Of a DNA stretch of 64,000 nucleotides, positions 45,708 through 57,003 are shown one piece after another (position 1 is the first letter of the stretch; the number at the start of each line of letters is the position of its first letter). The position numbers were made by a program, and so were the translations under genes. The stretch spans positions 1,798,001 to 1,862,000 of the forward strand of contig JAGVRJ010000003.1 in the NCBI GenBank assembly GCA_019059635.1, read 5' to 3'. Under the pieces are notes generated by a model, which searched no databases, was not told the DNA's origin, and worked only from the letters and a program-made list of their open reading frames with translations. The DNA is from Proales similis (taxonomy: Eukaryota > Rotifera > Eurotatoria > Ploima > Proalidae).

Positions 45708-47342
45708 GCATCATTTCGAGGTAATTTTAATTCGAATTTCATGGTTCCGAGTGCCATTTTTATTAGCGACGCCCGCACTTTTCATTCAGCAATCAGAGCT
45801 AGAAAATTTTTCCGGCTAAAATGTCCATTAGAGTCGAATCAAATTGAAAACTTATTTATCTTCGAAAATTGAGATTGATTCGAGCCAAAACTAAAAACTA
45901 GTCTGTCGTTTAGTAATTTACTTAGGTCTTGATTGTCATTAATCGAATTTACATTCGCCCTCGTCTCGTGACTCAAACTTTTCTAACGGTTAACATTTGG
46001 TGGCGAATTCCGTTCCAGGAAAAGTCAAAACTTTTCCTTTTTATATAGAAGCTAATAATAGCAGCAGTTTTTTTCTCATTTAAAATCATGAAAATTTTAC
46101 CAAGCAGACTTATTCTTTCTTTTCATCTTTATTTTTTATCTTAATAACTGATATACTAAATGAGTTTTGTTTATTTTTTGAAGCTTTAGTTTCTAACAAC
46201 AGATTCAAGCAAGCAATTTCAAACAACCATTTGAGCGCCGAGTAGTTTCACTGAACAGAAAAACTAATTGAGACTAATCAATTCATATTGGACATGATTA
46301 CACACCGCCCAGGCTCAACTTCCATTAAATGATCTTCACAGATGCCGGTATTTGATGGTCGCTTGGCGAATACTCAATGTGCCGTAACGAATTTCGCCTT
46401 ACTTCCTCATTTACTTCTCCTTTATCGGCTGGCTATACTCACATCAAGGCAAGAGCATTCTGAAGAGCACAGATTCTTCTTAATGCGTTTCCTAGCACTT
46501 TTTTTTTTTCTTCTGCTCGCTTGCTCTGCTCGGGTCCTCTTCATTTCCTCAGCATTGAACAGAAACTTTGATTGAATCTTCATCTCTATTCGGCCGTTAC
46601 TTTTCTATTACAGATGCCTGTGTATCAGTATTGTTTCGAACCAGGTTAAGATTCTATTTTTGTAAGAACAGCAAGAGACTCTCGCCCGAATCCAAGCTTT
46701 TGACTTGAGGGCCTTGTTATAGTCTTTGTCAACATTAGTATTTGTTTTCGTTTCGTTCTTCACCTTCCTTTACTTGGTATTCAACAACTTAAACAGCCGC
46801 ATGCAAGTCGGAGCTAGATAGCCCTAAATCAAATCTTTGCTTGTCTATACCGCTCTAGCATAACGCATTTAGCTTAACAGCCCCACCGATATATTGGTTT
46901 CTCACCGCTATTTTTTTATTCATTTGATTTTGTTATTTTCTTATTGCCTGTTCATGTTTACTTTCGTTGACTGCTTCTAATCTAAGATCTAAAACTAAAA
47001 ACTATAAGTTCTTTAATTTATGCCTTTTAACTTAATAAACCAGCAAGCAAAAATTAATTGACTTACGACCTTGGTCGTGCCAGCCGTTATGGCCTATGGC
47101 CTCCAGCCAATACCTCTGGCTATTGACTTTGATTGTCACCTATCTTAGGTCGGCTCACTGTTTGGCTAACTAATACACAAAATCACGCTCTTCGATTCCG
47201 CTCATAGCTTTGCTATGTTTTTAAAACAAATTGAACAAGTGAAAACCACCAACAGGCCCATTCTACCCAGAAAATGCTCACAAATGCATAAAACTGTTTT
47301 TTGGCTCTTTATTTTTCGAAATAGGCAAGCTTGGAAATAATT
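45708..47342. other. 3' flank of quaking and gap to the sulfotransferase
   Basis: 1.6 kb. Two acceptor-like sites (TTCACAG/ATGCC near 46.34 kb and TTACAG/ATGCC near 46.61 kb) could start alternative 3' exons as in vertebrate QKI, but the resulting peptides show no known C-terminus. The sulfotransferase poly(A) signal (AATAAA on minus, 47308-47313) is at the right end. Confidence 0.4.
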
Positions 47343-48410
47343 TTAGTTTTGTAGGCTCTGCCACTTTTCGCATAATTTCTCCCTGACCATTTTGTCGATT
47401 CTCTCCGACATTGAGTCGCTCAAATGAGATTTCCAATCGCCTACGGCTCCTTTCCTCAAAAAGACTGTGTTCTCCTTATACAAATCGACAGTTTCAAAGT
47501 TAAACTTGTTGCGCTCTTTGGTGCTTTTGAATGAAACAAATTGAGTGAGTTCGTTCAATTCCTCATTGCCTATAGAAACGTTCAAGTAATTCGCGAGCTT
47601 CTGAATCTCCTCTTTGGGATTCTTGAAGTGAAATGCTCAAAAATTTGCTCGTCGAGATGAATATGTTTGCAACCTGACTTACCTTAACTAAATTTTCGTA
47701 ATGAACTATATAGACAAGCGGATGGTTGAAATATTCATTAATATGTGTCCACCAAGAACCATAGGCCACTTGAACGGCAGTAAAAGTTAAAATGAAAACA
47801 AGAAAATTTAAATTTTCGCAAAATTGCCCTCCTTACGCTCGCCAGTGAGAAATAGATCGAGCAAGAGATCGATTGTTAAATTTGGATTGACGTCTTTCAA
47901 TGTTTTCAAATAATAATACAGCGAAACGAAAGTGTCTTTCGGATCCCTTGAAACGTAAATCACCTGAACTTGAGACATCGACGGTTAGCTGGTTTGTCTA
48001 CTGATTTGCTCCAAAAGACTTGCCTTTGCTTGCTCGAAATCGGCTGGCAAGTTGTTGGGAAGCATGTGCGTGTGGAAGACTCGTGGTGATGGTGCATTTT
48101 TAACACTCTCACTGTCTGCACCGATTTCTAAAAATGGAGCCCTTCGGTCAATTGCAATTTCTCGAGCTCCTTTGTAATCGAGGTTGCTTTTTAACAACCA
48201 GACTATCTCCGACACCCATGTGGAACCTTTACAACTCATTTAAGCGAGTGTCTCGAAAAGTCAGTTTGATTGATCTTGCCTGCCTTCGGATAACTGATGA
48301 CAAACGTGTCATCCGAGCGCACTTTAAACGCTTTTATTATCGACGGATCGACACAAAATTTGGGGAAAAGAATTCCATCGTGTTTTATTAAACCGTAGAC
48401 CGAAACTCGA
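47343..48410 (-). CDS. Cytosolic sulfotransferase (SULT family), N-terminal end not resolved
   Basis: Transfers sulfonate from PAPS to a hydroxyl or amine acceptor. Exons, in order: about 48410-48280, 48226-48024, 47963-47837, 47768-47683, 47621-47343. The 5' PAPS site is YPKAGSTWVSEIVWLL, completed only by splicing at 48279. VIYVSRDPKDTFVSLYYY carries the 3'-phosphate-binding Arg and Ser. The dimer/PAPS motif near the C-terminus is LRKGAVGDWKSHLS. The conserved catalytic His is in RVFHTHMLP. Introns 1 (48227-48279) and 2 (47964-48023) start with GC, not GT (CAG/GCAAGA and AAG/GCAAGT). The first visible exon has YGLIKHDGILFP but no start codon in frame; a candidate ATG for an upstream exon lies near 48.71 kb (MLSEALFYFFD). 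Substrate cannot be predicted. AATAAA follows 30 bp after the stop. Confidence 0.85.
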
Positions 48411-48958
48411 TCAGAATCTACGCTCTACTCGTTGTTTAAGGACTTGGAAGAAATGCAGTGTCCAGAAACAATTTATTTACTTGCTCGACTTGAGAAGACA
48501 TTCTCCGGTATAATTAAAAAAATCGATGCTATAAAAAGCGTGTTTGAAAAAAAAACTTGAATTAATATATGAAGAGCACTGGCGAGATTGTAGATCAATG
48601 AAATTCGAAGATTAATAAAGACCGTCGATTGTCTTATTTGCTCGGTCAGTGGAAAATCGACTAAGATGCGAGTCTTTGATATCAAAAAAGTAGAAAAGAG
48701 CTTCAGATAGCATTGGAGAATCGGATGGTAGCATGTGATCTTATTCGACTAGACACTAATTTCTAAGAAATTAACATCCCATCAGATGACTTTCAAACCC
48801 TTCAATTATGCCTTGTTGCACGCGATCTCGCACAATTCAGCTCGGATATTATGCAATCTGACGCTTTATGAACAACTTTTTTATACGAAAAAACACCTTT
48901 TGTTACCCGCATTCGCGTTGTGTCACTTTCATTCTTACTTCGACTAACTTAGAGGAAG
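48411..48958. other. 5' end of the sulfotransferase and promoter of the ORP gene
   Basis: About 550 bp. It probably contains the missing first exon of the sulfotransferase on the minus strand; I could not join it with confidence. Confidence 0.35.
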
Positions 48959-50374
48959 ATGAGTTACTCGTCCGACGTAACCTCGAGTCCAAGTATGAAT
49001 CTGTCTCATCAAAGCGAGCAGGAAGTGAACAAAATAGAACAAGAAGAGCAGGAACAATCTGCTCCAATAATTGTGCGCCACCAGTTGTTCAGGGCGTCGC
49101 TTCCAAATGAAATGAAAGACCGACGAAAGGCATCAATTTGGTCATTTCTCAAGCAGTGCGTCGATCGGGAGCTTTATAAGTTCACGATTCCTATTGTTTG
49201 GAATGAGCCATTATCTCTCTTGCAACGTCTAGCAGAAAATCTAAGGTACTCGAATGAACTCATGGATCGTGCGAGTGAGTCAAACGAGGCTCTTGAACGC
49301 ATGAAGTATGTCGGAGCGTTTATTGTAAGCACTACTTCACTTCACAAGGAACGGCTCTCCAAGCCATTTAATCCTTTACTGGGCGAAACTTATGAACTCA
49401 CACGTATGGACGAGGGCTATCGCCTTATTTGCGAGCAAGTTTCTCATCATCCTCCGATTTCAGCCTTTTATTCTGAATCTATTCGAGCTGATTCCCATTC
49501 TGAAGGACCTAAATGGAAGTACTATGGCTCAGTAAATCCGGTGCTCAAATTAAATTTTATGAACGCAAGCGTTGAAGCTCAGCCTATCGGTCTTCAAACA
49601 GTTGAATTGACCTCTTTCAACGAAACTTATTCGTGGCACAATAACAAAATTCACGCACATAATCTCATACTCGGCAAATTGTGGTTCGAGTACAGCGGGA
49701 CAATTGAGATTTTGAATCATTCTAACAATATGAAATGTGTCCTTGAATACAAGCCTTATTCTTGGCTAAATGGAAAAATGAGTCGGATTGAAGGACATAT
49801 CGAAGATGCCAACAAGCGGAAATTGTGTTTGCTCTACGGAAAATGGGACGAATGCCTTTACGCAAGCGACGATCTAAGCCAAGAGGCGGAGTTTGCCAAG
49901 GCGGTTGAGAAATTGATTGGAAAAAACAAGAACACTCCAGCGTCGAAAAAAGTCTCGATGAAACTTTTATGGCATGCCAGCGAGGATCGAGGCGATGAGC
50001 GATTTTTTCATTTCACTCGTTTTACATCTGCATTAAACGACTTGCACGACTACCACCAAAAAGAGTCCATTTGCGAGAGGCACGGCTTGAAGGCAGTCAG
50101 CTTGGGTCCGCTGCCGCGCACTGACTGCCGCTTCAGACCGGACTTGAGATTGTATGAGCAAGGAAAAAGTGACGAGGCGAGTCACGAGAAAAACCGTCTG
50201 GAGGAGAAGCAGCGCCAGACTCGCAAGCTTTGTGAAGAAGGCCAACTCAAACCGCAAGAGCCACTTTGGTTTAAACTAGCTCCCCATTCAGTTCGAAAAG
50301 AAGAGCAGGAATGCTGGCTGTTTGATCCGAGCTATTGGACGCGCAAATATGATAAAACTCCCGATATCTACTGA
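48959..50374 (+). CDS. Short oxysterol-binding-protein-related protein (ORP), intronless
   Basis: 471 aa, consisting almost only of the OSBP-related lipid-binding domain. ORPs exchange sterols and phosphoinositides between membranes at contact sites. The fingerprint EQVSHHPPISAFY is at residues about 158-170; LSKPFNPLLGETYEL (the lid-proximal strand) precedes it, and the C-terminal FHFTRFTSALNDL and LPRTDCRFRPDLR segments are typical. There are no ankyrin repeats or PH domain and I see no clear FFAT motif, so it is like ORP2 or yeast Osh4. The N-terminal 35 residues are Ser/Glu/Gln-rich. The gene has no introns. UTP15 starts 317 bp downstream on the same strand. Confidence 0.92.
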   Translation: MSYSSDVTSSPSMNLSHQSEQEVNKIEQEEQEQSAPIIVRHQLFRASLPNEMKDRRKASIWSFLKQCVDRELYKFTIPIVWNEPLSLLQRLAENLRYSNELMDRASESNEALERMKYVGAFIVSTTSLHKERLSKPFNPLLGETYELTRMDEGYRLICEQVSHHPPISAFYSESIRADSHSEGPKWKYYGSVNPVLKLNFMNASVEAQPIGLQTVELTSFNETYSWHNNKIHAHNLILGKLWFEYSGTIEILNHSNNMKCVLEYKPYSWLNGKMSRIEGHIEDANKRKLCLLYGKWDECLYASDDLSQEAEFAKAVEKLIGKNKNTPASKKVSMKLLWHASEDRGDERFFHFTRFTSALNDLHDYHQKESICERHGLKAVSLGPLPRTDCRFRPDLRLYEQGKSDEASHEKNRLEEKQRQTRKLCEEGQLKPQEPLWFKLAPHSVRKEEQECWLFDPSYWTRKYDKTPDIY

Positions 50375-50691
50375 AGCCTTACAGCAAAATTTTAAGGTTG
50401 CCGTTTACACGTCTTTGATTAAGTCCGTTGCTTTTATATCTTTATTCATTATTTTGGGCGATTTGGGGATTTTTTCACAGCTCTGATGAATAAAAAACCA
50501 AATTTTTTAACCGAGCTAATTTCCAAAAAAATGACTAACATCTTTTTGTACTCGATTCGCATATTTGGGTCTCTTTTGAGCATAATTAAATTCACTTTTA
50601 ATTTAAACGAGGTGTAACGTGCAAAAAGCTCGCTCCTCGTGCTCATAATTCAGAATCTTAGAAGTGGACCAGCAGAAATTTAGTTACTAGC
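50375..50691. other. Gap between the ORP gene and UTP15
   Basis: 317 bp containing a 3' UTR and a promoter; no motif recognised beyond A/T-rich runs. Confidence 0.5.
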
Positions 50692-52811
50692 ATGAGCTCT
50701 TATAAACAGGTTCAAGTGCTAAAGCCACCCAAAGTCGGCCAAATCCTAAGCGATGAAACGCTCTACTGGAAAGATTATGAGGTGAGACCATCCTCGCACA
50801 ATGAGACTGGGTTTAGTTTTTACTAGGAAGTTTAGTATCCGACCACTTTGAGCGAGTATGGTGGAATAAGTCACATTGACATTGCAGTGGTCAAACCGTT
50901 CTACATGGCGGCCACACACTCTTCACGAGTAAGAACCCAGTGAATTAAGCTCAACTTTGAAATTTATTGTTTTTTTCGCTTTTCAACGTAAAACCAGGTC
51001 CACATTTACGATCTACAAAAAAAGACTGCAATTAAGAACTTCAGCTTTTCCGAGAATGTCTACAGTGCATCTTTTAGACGTGATGGCAAAATGATGTGTG
51101 TGGGCTTTGAGAGCAATCATGTACGCGTCTATCCTCTTCTGGAGAACGAAATGAAAGATATTGACTTGGAAGAGCCTGTTGAGTCTACTGGTGCCAAACC
51201 GACCAAGCGAGCACTTCGCAAATTCGAGGATCACTTAGGGTAGACTCAGTTTAAAAACAAAAACTTTCTCATCATCTTACGCTCACTCCCAGTCCTGTGC
51301 ATGTGTGTAAATTCTCACGCAACTTATATCATGTTATGACCGCCTCGGACGACGGATACGTGCGGCTGTTTGACTTGGCCACAGGCAGCAATCTGTTCAA
51401 ACTGAAGGCCCATCAGGATTACATTCGAAGTGGCTGCACGAGCGAGTCAAGCGACGATTTGATTCTCACCGGTTCCTATGACCACACGATAAAAATGATT
51501 GATAGTCGAGCAAAGACCACCGTAGTGAGTGTGGACCATGGCGAGCCAGTTGAGCGCGTTTTGCTTTTCCCCTCATCAAATATGTTCGTATCGTGCGGCG
51601 GCAATTCTATCAAAGTCTGGGACGTACTTAAAGGCGGAAAGCTGATGCGGACCATGATCAATCATCACAAGACGGTCACTGATGTTTGCTTCAGCTCTGA
51701 CTACAAGTATTTGCTCTCAGCAGGATTGGACAGGTCTTGTTTTAAAATAGCTCTTAAACTTTATTGTTTATTCACTTTTCGCAAAACACAGGCATGTTAA
51801 AGTATTCGACCTAGTCAATTATGAGCTGGTTCATACTATTGACTATCCATCGGCTATTCTCTCGCTTGGAGTTTCGGTATATTCAAATTTTTGACGAGAT
51901 CATTAGTTTTCAACTGAAAATTTACGAGTCCTCCTTTGCCTTTATTTAAGCCAAATGACAAAAATTTGGTGGTCGGAATGGCCGACGGTCTAATCTCAAT
52001 TAAGGATCGAAAGCAAGAATTAAGTGAAAGAGCTGCTGCAAAGCCACGCCGATCGGGCTACAATCCCTATAACTACCTTAGCCCTAATATGCTCACTGTC
52101 TCAAGTGTAATATAAAAATCCCTTTTGCATGATAATCGTACTTTCAGAGATTTCAAATATTCACTCTAGAATGACCACATCATCGAACACAATGCTAAGC
52201 AACATTTGAAAAAGTACGATAAGCAGCTGAAAAAGTTCAATGCAACTAAGGCTCTTGACTCCGCCTTAGATGTAAGTAGTCGAAATTTCATATGAGTTGC
52301 GGACACTCAACAGCTATGCTGGTGACCATATTAGCCCCGGGTTAGAATTAAATCACCGCAAACCACAGTGGGCGTGATGCAAGAGCTTATAAGGCGAGGA
52401 AATATACGAGCTGCTCTGTCTGGACGCACAGAAAAGTCCTTATCAATTCTGATCAAATTCATTCAACGGTAAGTAGGTTTTTCTGCTCTAAATCCGCGTC
52501 TTGATATCTAAATTTTCATTCTAAAATGCGTAGAAATATAAGCAATCCTAGCTTTACGGCCACGTTGGGTGACATATCCAACATACTTTTGGGTATGATT
52601 GAACTATCTTCCGGTCAGATTACCGAATAACAATTTATTTTAATTCTCTGCTTAAAAAGATATCTACATAAACGAAATTGGAAAGCATGCCGCTGTGGAC
52701 GACTTGTTTGTTCGACTAAAAAAAACCATCGATGCAGAAATCGCCTACCAAACAAATTTGTTTCAAGTTATCGGAACACTCGAAAGCATATTCGTTTCAC
52801 AATACAAATAA
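50692..52811 (+). CDS. UTP15: UTP15, WD40 subunit of the small-subunit processome
   Basis: Nucleolar protein of the tUTP/UtpA complex needed for pre-18S rRNA processing and rDNA transcription. About ten exons with introns of 40-80 nt, starting at the ATG at 50692 (MSSYKQVQVLKPP). The N-terminal TLYWKDYEYPTTLSEYGGIS (spliced) matches the UTP15 start. WD repeats follow: ASDDGYVRLFDLATG, LTGSYDHTIKMID, SCGGNSIKVWDVLKGGKLM, LLSAGLDRHVKVFDL, and VVGMADGLISI. HHKTVTDVC is family-typical. The UTP15 C-terminal domain includes KKYDKQLKKFNATKALDSAL and VGVMQELIRRGNIRAALSGR. Its TAA stop is part of an AATAAA at 52807. It is convergent with the TIR gene, 160 bp away. Confidence 0.93.
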
Positions 52812-52812
52812 A
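52807..52812 (+). promoter_or_regulatory. UTP15: AATAAA overlapping the UTP15 stop codon
   Basis: The poly(A) hexamer includes the TAA stop at 52809-52811. If used, the 3' UTR would be only about 20 nt long. Confidence 0.45.
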
Positions 52813-52970
52813 TGCGCTTTAAATTTCTTTTATTTCATTAATGATTGCCTTAAAACCGATTAAATGCGAGAGAAAACCCACGAAGTGATTCAGTCATACC
52901 TGCTTGGGATGGTCGTGAATCACCTTGAGAATAAAAACAATTATGAAAGGGAAGCGTCTTTAGATATGCT

Positions 52971-53471
52971 CTAGGCTCTGTAAGCAAGTATGGAAGGAAG
53001 AGAGCAGTAGACATGCTGTTTGTAATTGCCACCAATACCGGAATGAATTGAGTCATCAAGCATCGATTGAAGACTTTTCGTAATGAGCTCAAGGTTGAGT
53101 TTATTCTCTGTGAACATTTTAAGATCCACGGACGTTGCCATCATTTTTGATTGATTAAGTTCTGCTAGAATTCGGTGATCAACCAGAACTGGCAGCACAT
53201 TTATCGAGCAGTCATAAGCTGTCCGTAATTCACTCAAGCAGTTTTTGGATGCGATATAGCCCGTAGTGAGCAAACAGATGAAAAGGCGGGAGCTCTGGAT
53301 CGCGTCTGTAATGCTGCTTTGCAGGTGCTCTCCATGCTTTATGTCACTGAGGTCCAACCACACTCGCCAACCTTGACTGACCAATTTGTTGTGCAGCTGA
53401 ATCACATGGTTGCGTGAAGACCAATCGTACGATAAAAAAATGTCATACGTTTTGCTTTGTCTTTCTTGCAT
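52971..53471 (-). CDS. TIR-domain-only protein with a conserved catalytic-type glutamate
   Basis: 166 aa from the first in-frame ATG at 53471; the open frame extends 19 codons further to a non-ATG codon, so an upstream exon is possible. Nearly the whole protein is one TIR domain: box 1 YDIFLSYDW, GWRVWLDLSDIKHGEHLQ (the beta-B/BB-loop region), ITDAIQSSRLFICLLT, then SKNCLSELRTAY. The Glu in CLSEL (residue about 81) sits where NAD-cleaving TIR domains such as SARM1 and plant TIRs have their catalytic Glu. There is no signal peptide, transmembrane segment, LRR, SAM, ARM or death domain. It may be a soluble NAD-processing or adaptor protein; which one cannot be told from sequence alone. Intronless as modelled. 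Confidence 0.82.
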   Translation of the reverse strand: MQERQSKTYDIFLSYDWSSRNHVIQLHNKLVSQGWRVWLDLSDIKHGEHLQSSITDAIQSSRLFICLLTTGYIASKNCLSELRTAYDCSINVLPVLVDHRILAELNQSKMMATSVDLKMFTENKLNLELITKSLQSMLDDSIHSGIGGNYKQHVYCSLPSILAYRA

Positions 53472-54351
53472 GTCTTTTCGTTCGCTCTTTCGTATTAATG
53501 CGATTGGTTTTAGACTGTCTATTTTCACTTTTTTTTATACAGAGAGCTTCAAGTGAATTATGCTCTTTTCTCTCTGCCCACTTTATGAGTTTGGATTCAG
53601 AGCCAGTTTGCTCGCGCAGAAATAATTATATTGTTTTTTTTTTCGCTGCCTCTTTTATTCATACCTGACTAGGTTTAATTTTAATAAGGTGTTTTTATGC
53701 CGCCGGTCCAACGTCATAGGTCGTGATTGTAAGTTGCTGCGATACGCAGTCTTGCGTCAATGAGCAAGACCTCGAACTTGTCCCTTTATTTAATTGCTAA
53801 CTTTACATGGTTCCTTCACAAGCAGACCAAATACATGAAGGCGCTGTTTCTCTCCTTTTTTTCTTTCGAAAAATATCCTTTATGCCGTTTTCGTGCTCAT
53901 TCTTGAATGTGCTCAAACATACTAGAAGGGTTGAAATCGAAGCCATCTCAATGCGAAAAGTGATGGCTACAAAGGGTTTAAGAGTGGCTCGGTAGGTAAA
54001 CTGAAGCATTAATTGTTTGTTGGCATGTTGTTTGCCATCGTCTTCGGAGAAAAAGAATGCCACTTGAACAGAAAGAGCTTAATAAACATGTTCACGGCTT
54101 CTAATTGATTTAATTTGCTTTGGACTGGTTGCTGCCACCTCAATGCACATTGGTAAAGTAAAGAAAGACGAAGCAAGGAGGCCTCAATGCGTAAATAATA
54201 GAAGCTAAATATAAAAAAGCTGCCAATCCCAATGCTTCAGGAGCAAATCTTTGCGCGTGTGTACGTCTAGATGCCACACTTCTTTAATAAATGAACAAAG
54301 TGAATGAGCTGCTCAGGTTAGGGCCTTTCCTCGGGCCATTCGAAGTCAAAC
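53472..54351. other. Divergent promoter region between the TIR gene and the 766-aa unknown gene
   Basis: 880 bp. ORFs of 60-86 codons on both strands at 53.8-54.06 kb overlap each other and show no domain, so they are not called. Confidence 0.45.
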
Positions 54352-56842
54352 ATGGAACCAGTGAACAAGCGGCTCGATTACGAAATGGTCGGTCTTTTTT
54401 TCTCAATTCTTAAAAACTTAAACATCTAGTTAACCACTTTCGTATCGCTAACTCAATACAGTAGAGCGCAGAGAGTGGCTCGAAAGCGTCAACAAGCAAA
54501 CTTGGCTTCTTAAGTCTTTACTAAGTTTAAACAATGAGGCAGATTTTGATACCGAGTACCGACTACCTCGCCTTGATAAGCAAAAGCGGTCAAGATTGGT
54601 AATAAATGGATCAGACTCCGGTCAACGGTCGATCAGTCAACTTCAAAATACTATGGGAAGACCAAGCAGTGAAGGTTTTACGTCAGTTTTTTCAAAAACA
54701 AGTGATCGACATGCGGTTTGCAAAACAGCCACAGCCAGTAATAATGAAAGATCACTAATCAGAATGCTTTAATCCTGCCTAAAAAATACGAAATTTGAAT
54801 AGATTTGGAGCCAAATACCTTGGATAGGCCTGAGAGAAACAAGTCAGACAGAAATCGATGGCGATCCATAACATCATTTAAGCTGAATGAGTCTTCGCTC
54901 GAATACTTGAAAGTGGTCGAAGCGGCTGGCCTGAATCCCAAGTATTTTAGCAAAACAAAAATTTTGCAGCCGAAATCAGTGCAGCCAGCATATGACTTGC
55001 CTCAAATCCATTATCCCTCAAAGATTAATTCGGCAAAGTTAATCGACCTAGATTACATGCCCATAAAATATTTGAATTTGCCAACTAAAAAATTAAAAAC
55101 ACTTTCCCAGAAAAAGACACTGGATGGCAAGGTAATAAAGATAGCAATATTTTTAAGTTAAAAAGATCCAACCTTTTCCTCTGAAGGTTGCAGCTCCATT
55201 GAATTCGCTAGAAAAGCACAGAGAAGATCGCAAGACTTTTAACTTCCAAGCGTTTCAGCCGTCCCATAAATTGGTTGAGAAAGAGATGGCATTACGGAAT
55301 GGTCAAATCTTACCCAAGGATTCAAAAGACAAGTCTCTAAGTGCTCGGAACAAAAAGGATAAGGATATTCACCATGAAAATGAATCAATCAAAGAGCTTG
55401 TTCAACCAACAACTAGTATTGAATCAGAGCGGGAAACTAGCAAGAAAAATTTAAATCCAAATACCATAAAAGATTCGCAAAAAAAAGAATTCATATCAGG
55501 TCAGTTTAAATTAAGCAAGCCTCTGACCAAATCGTTAAAAAAATCAGACACCAACAAACAAGAGAACGAAATGCCAAAAAATCAAAAAATGACAGTTGAA
55601 AGAACAGATTTCGCTAATATCTCAGAGCAGGAAACCAAAATTCCAGAGAAAAAATCAGATCAATACAATCAGAACAATCTCAGTCCGGTTGAAAAAGGCA
55701 AAGATCCACTTAAAGACAAGCTCGCCATTCGAAACCAGAAGGAAGTCCAAAACTTAGAGGAAATGGACGATTCGAGGCGAAAAATCATCAGGCGCCGACG
55801 AGATCCTTTATTAAAAAGTGAATTGGAACCTAATAGTCCTCGGACTGATCAGAGCATTTTAAGAGAATCTGATATTATCGAAAGCTATGAGGATCGCTTA
55901 AGCACAACAGAACATTCAGATACTAAACTGGTGATTGACTTTTCTCAAGATTTGAACCAACAAACAACAGAACTTAACGATCTGCCCAGTTTCCAAGTCA
56001 ATTTGGTCGACAAAAATCACGGCAAAAGCTCGCAATCGGAAGTGAATGAATCTAGTCGAGTTCGAGTTAATAGAGAATTCGACTTGAGTCTTGGCTACTC
56101 TTCAGAAGAAGATAGAGTAAGAACGCCCGGCGAACATGAAATATCCAGTAACAGAATCAATATTGATTTGGCAAGCTTATCGAATCCTAATTATCCGATT
56201 CGACTTCAGCACGATCCAGATGGTTCAGGTAGCGAGGAAGAGGATGAAAGTACTAGTCATTTAGACGACTGGCTTATAAAATGGTGCATTATTCGTGACC
56301 GAAGTGTACAAAGATGGGCAAATATTTTCAGCTATTATACAGGAGGCTCTACCGATGGCCTGAGAGGCGAAAGTCTTTCTAATGCTCTGGAAGCTGCATG
56401 TCGTCTAGAAAAAGTCAAAATGAATTATTTATTCAGCGTTCTTACTCTAATTAATGTAGACTTGAACAAAGTCGCCGGCGTTGACTTTAAACTGTTTGCG
56501 TTGATATCTGCATTGGCGAGCAAAATCAAATACTTAGATGACGACTGGTTCTACGGCATGTTACCTCAACTCGACATGAGAGCGATTGAAAGCAAACTAT
56601 TCAGAGTGAGGAAGCTTTGGGATCGCCTTGCCGACAATGAGTTTAAGATGATTCCAATAGCTGAGTTGATGGCCGAGTTCGAAGCTGGTGGGGTCACTAG
56701 TGAGCATGTGGAGTTTGCTAGACAAAAGTTCGTCAACCAAAGCCATTTCGATCTGCTCGACTTTCTTGCCTACGTTCCTCTATTCGTGTTTATGCATGAA
56801 AACATCATTAAGCAACCATTCAATTCAGAACACAAAATTTGA
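54352..56842 (+). CDS. Uncharacterised 766-aa protein with charged middle region and helical C-terminal domain
   Basis: Four exons: 54352-54391, 54462-54737, 54803-55131, 55187-56842. I do not recognise the family. Residues 1-210 are moderately ordered, with AAGLNPKYF and PAYDLPQIHYPSKI. Residues about 215-560 are highly charged, Lys/Glu/Ser/Asn-rich and probably disordered. The C-terminal 200 residues look globular and helical: LDDWLIKWCIIRDRSVQRW, YLFSVLTLINVDLNKVAGVDF and FDLLDFLAYVPLFVFMHE. The spacing recalls paired EF-hands that lost most calcium ligands (for example NVDLNKVAGVDF), but that is a guess. An AATAAA at 56934 ends the transcript; the opposing EXD1 signal at 56959 means the two 3' ends overlap slightly. 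Confidence 0.8.
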
Positions 56843-56933
56843 ATTTGCTTTATTTAAACAGCTCGTGGTCGTGTTTCATAATCTTTTGTTCTAAATTGGT
56901 CATTTTTCAAATTAGAAATGTTTATTTTGCCAA

Positions 56934-56939
56934 AATAAA
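56934..56939 (+). promoter_or_regulatory. Poly(A) signal of the 766-aa gene
   Basis: AATAAA 92 bp after the stop; the minus-strand AATAAA of EXD1 (56959-56964) is 20 bp further on. Confidence 0.55.
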
Positions 56940-56958
56940 TTGACAAAAGCTGGATTCG

Positions 56959-56964
56959 TTTATT
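56959..56964 (-). promoter_or_regulatory. EXD1: Poly(A) signal of the EXD1-like gene
   Basis: AATAAA on the minus strand, 40 bp after the stop at 57004. Confidence 0.55.
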
Positions 56965-57003
56965 CTGGATTGTAACAAAAATTAAATCTCAACCTAATTG
57001 AAT

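Noticed and set aside
46335-46660. Alternative 3' exons of quaking beginning at two CACAG/ATGCC-like acceptors
   Set aside because: Read in the phase left by the donor at 45566, one ends after four residues and the other gives an unfamiliar peptide. It needs transcript evidence.
53803-54063. 86-codon minus-strand and 62-codon plus-strand ORFs
   Set aside because: They overlap each other on opposite strands, without any domain signal.
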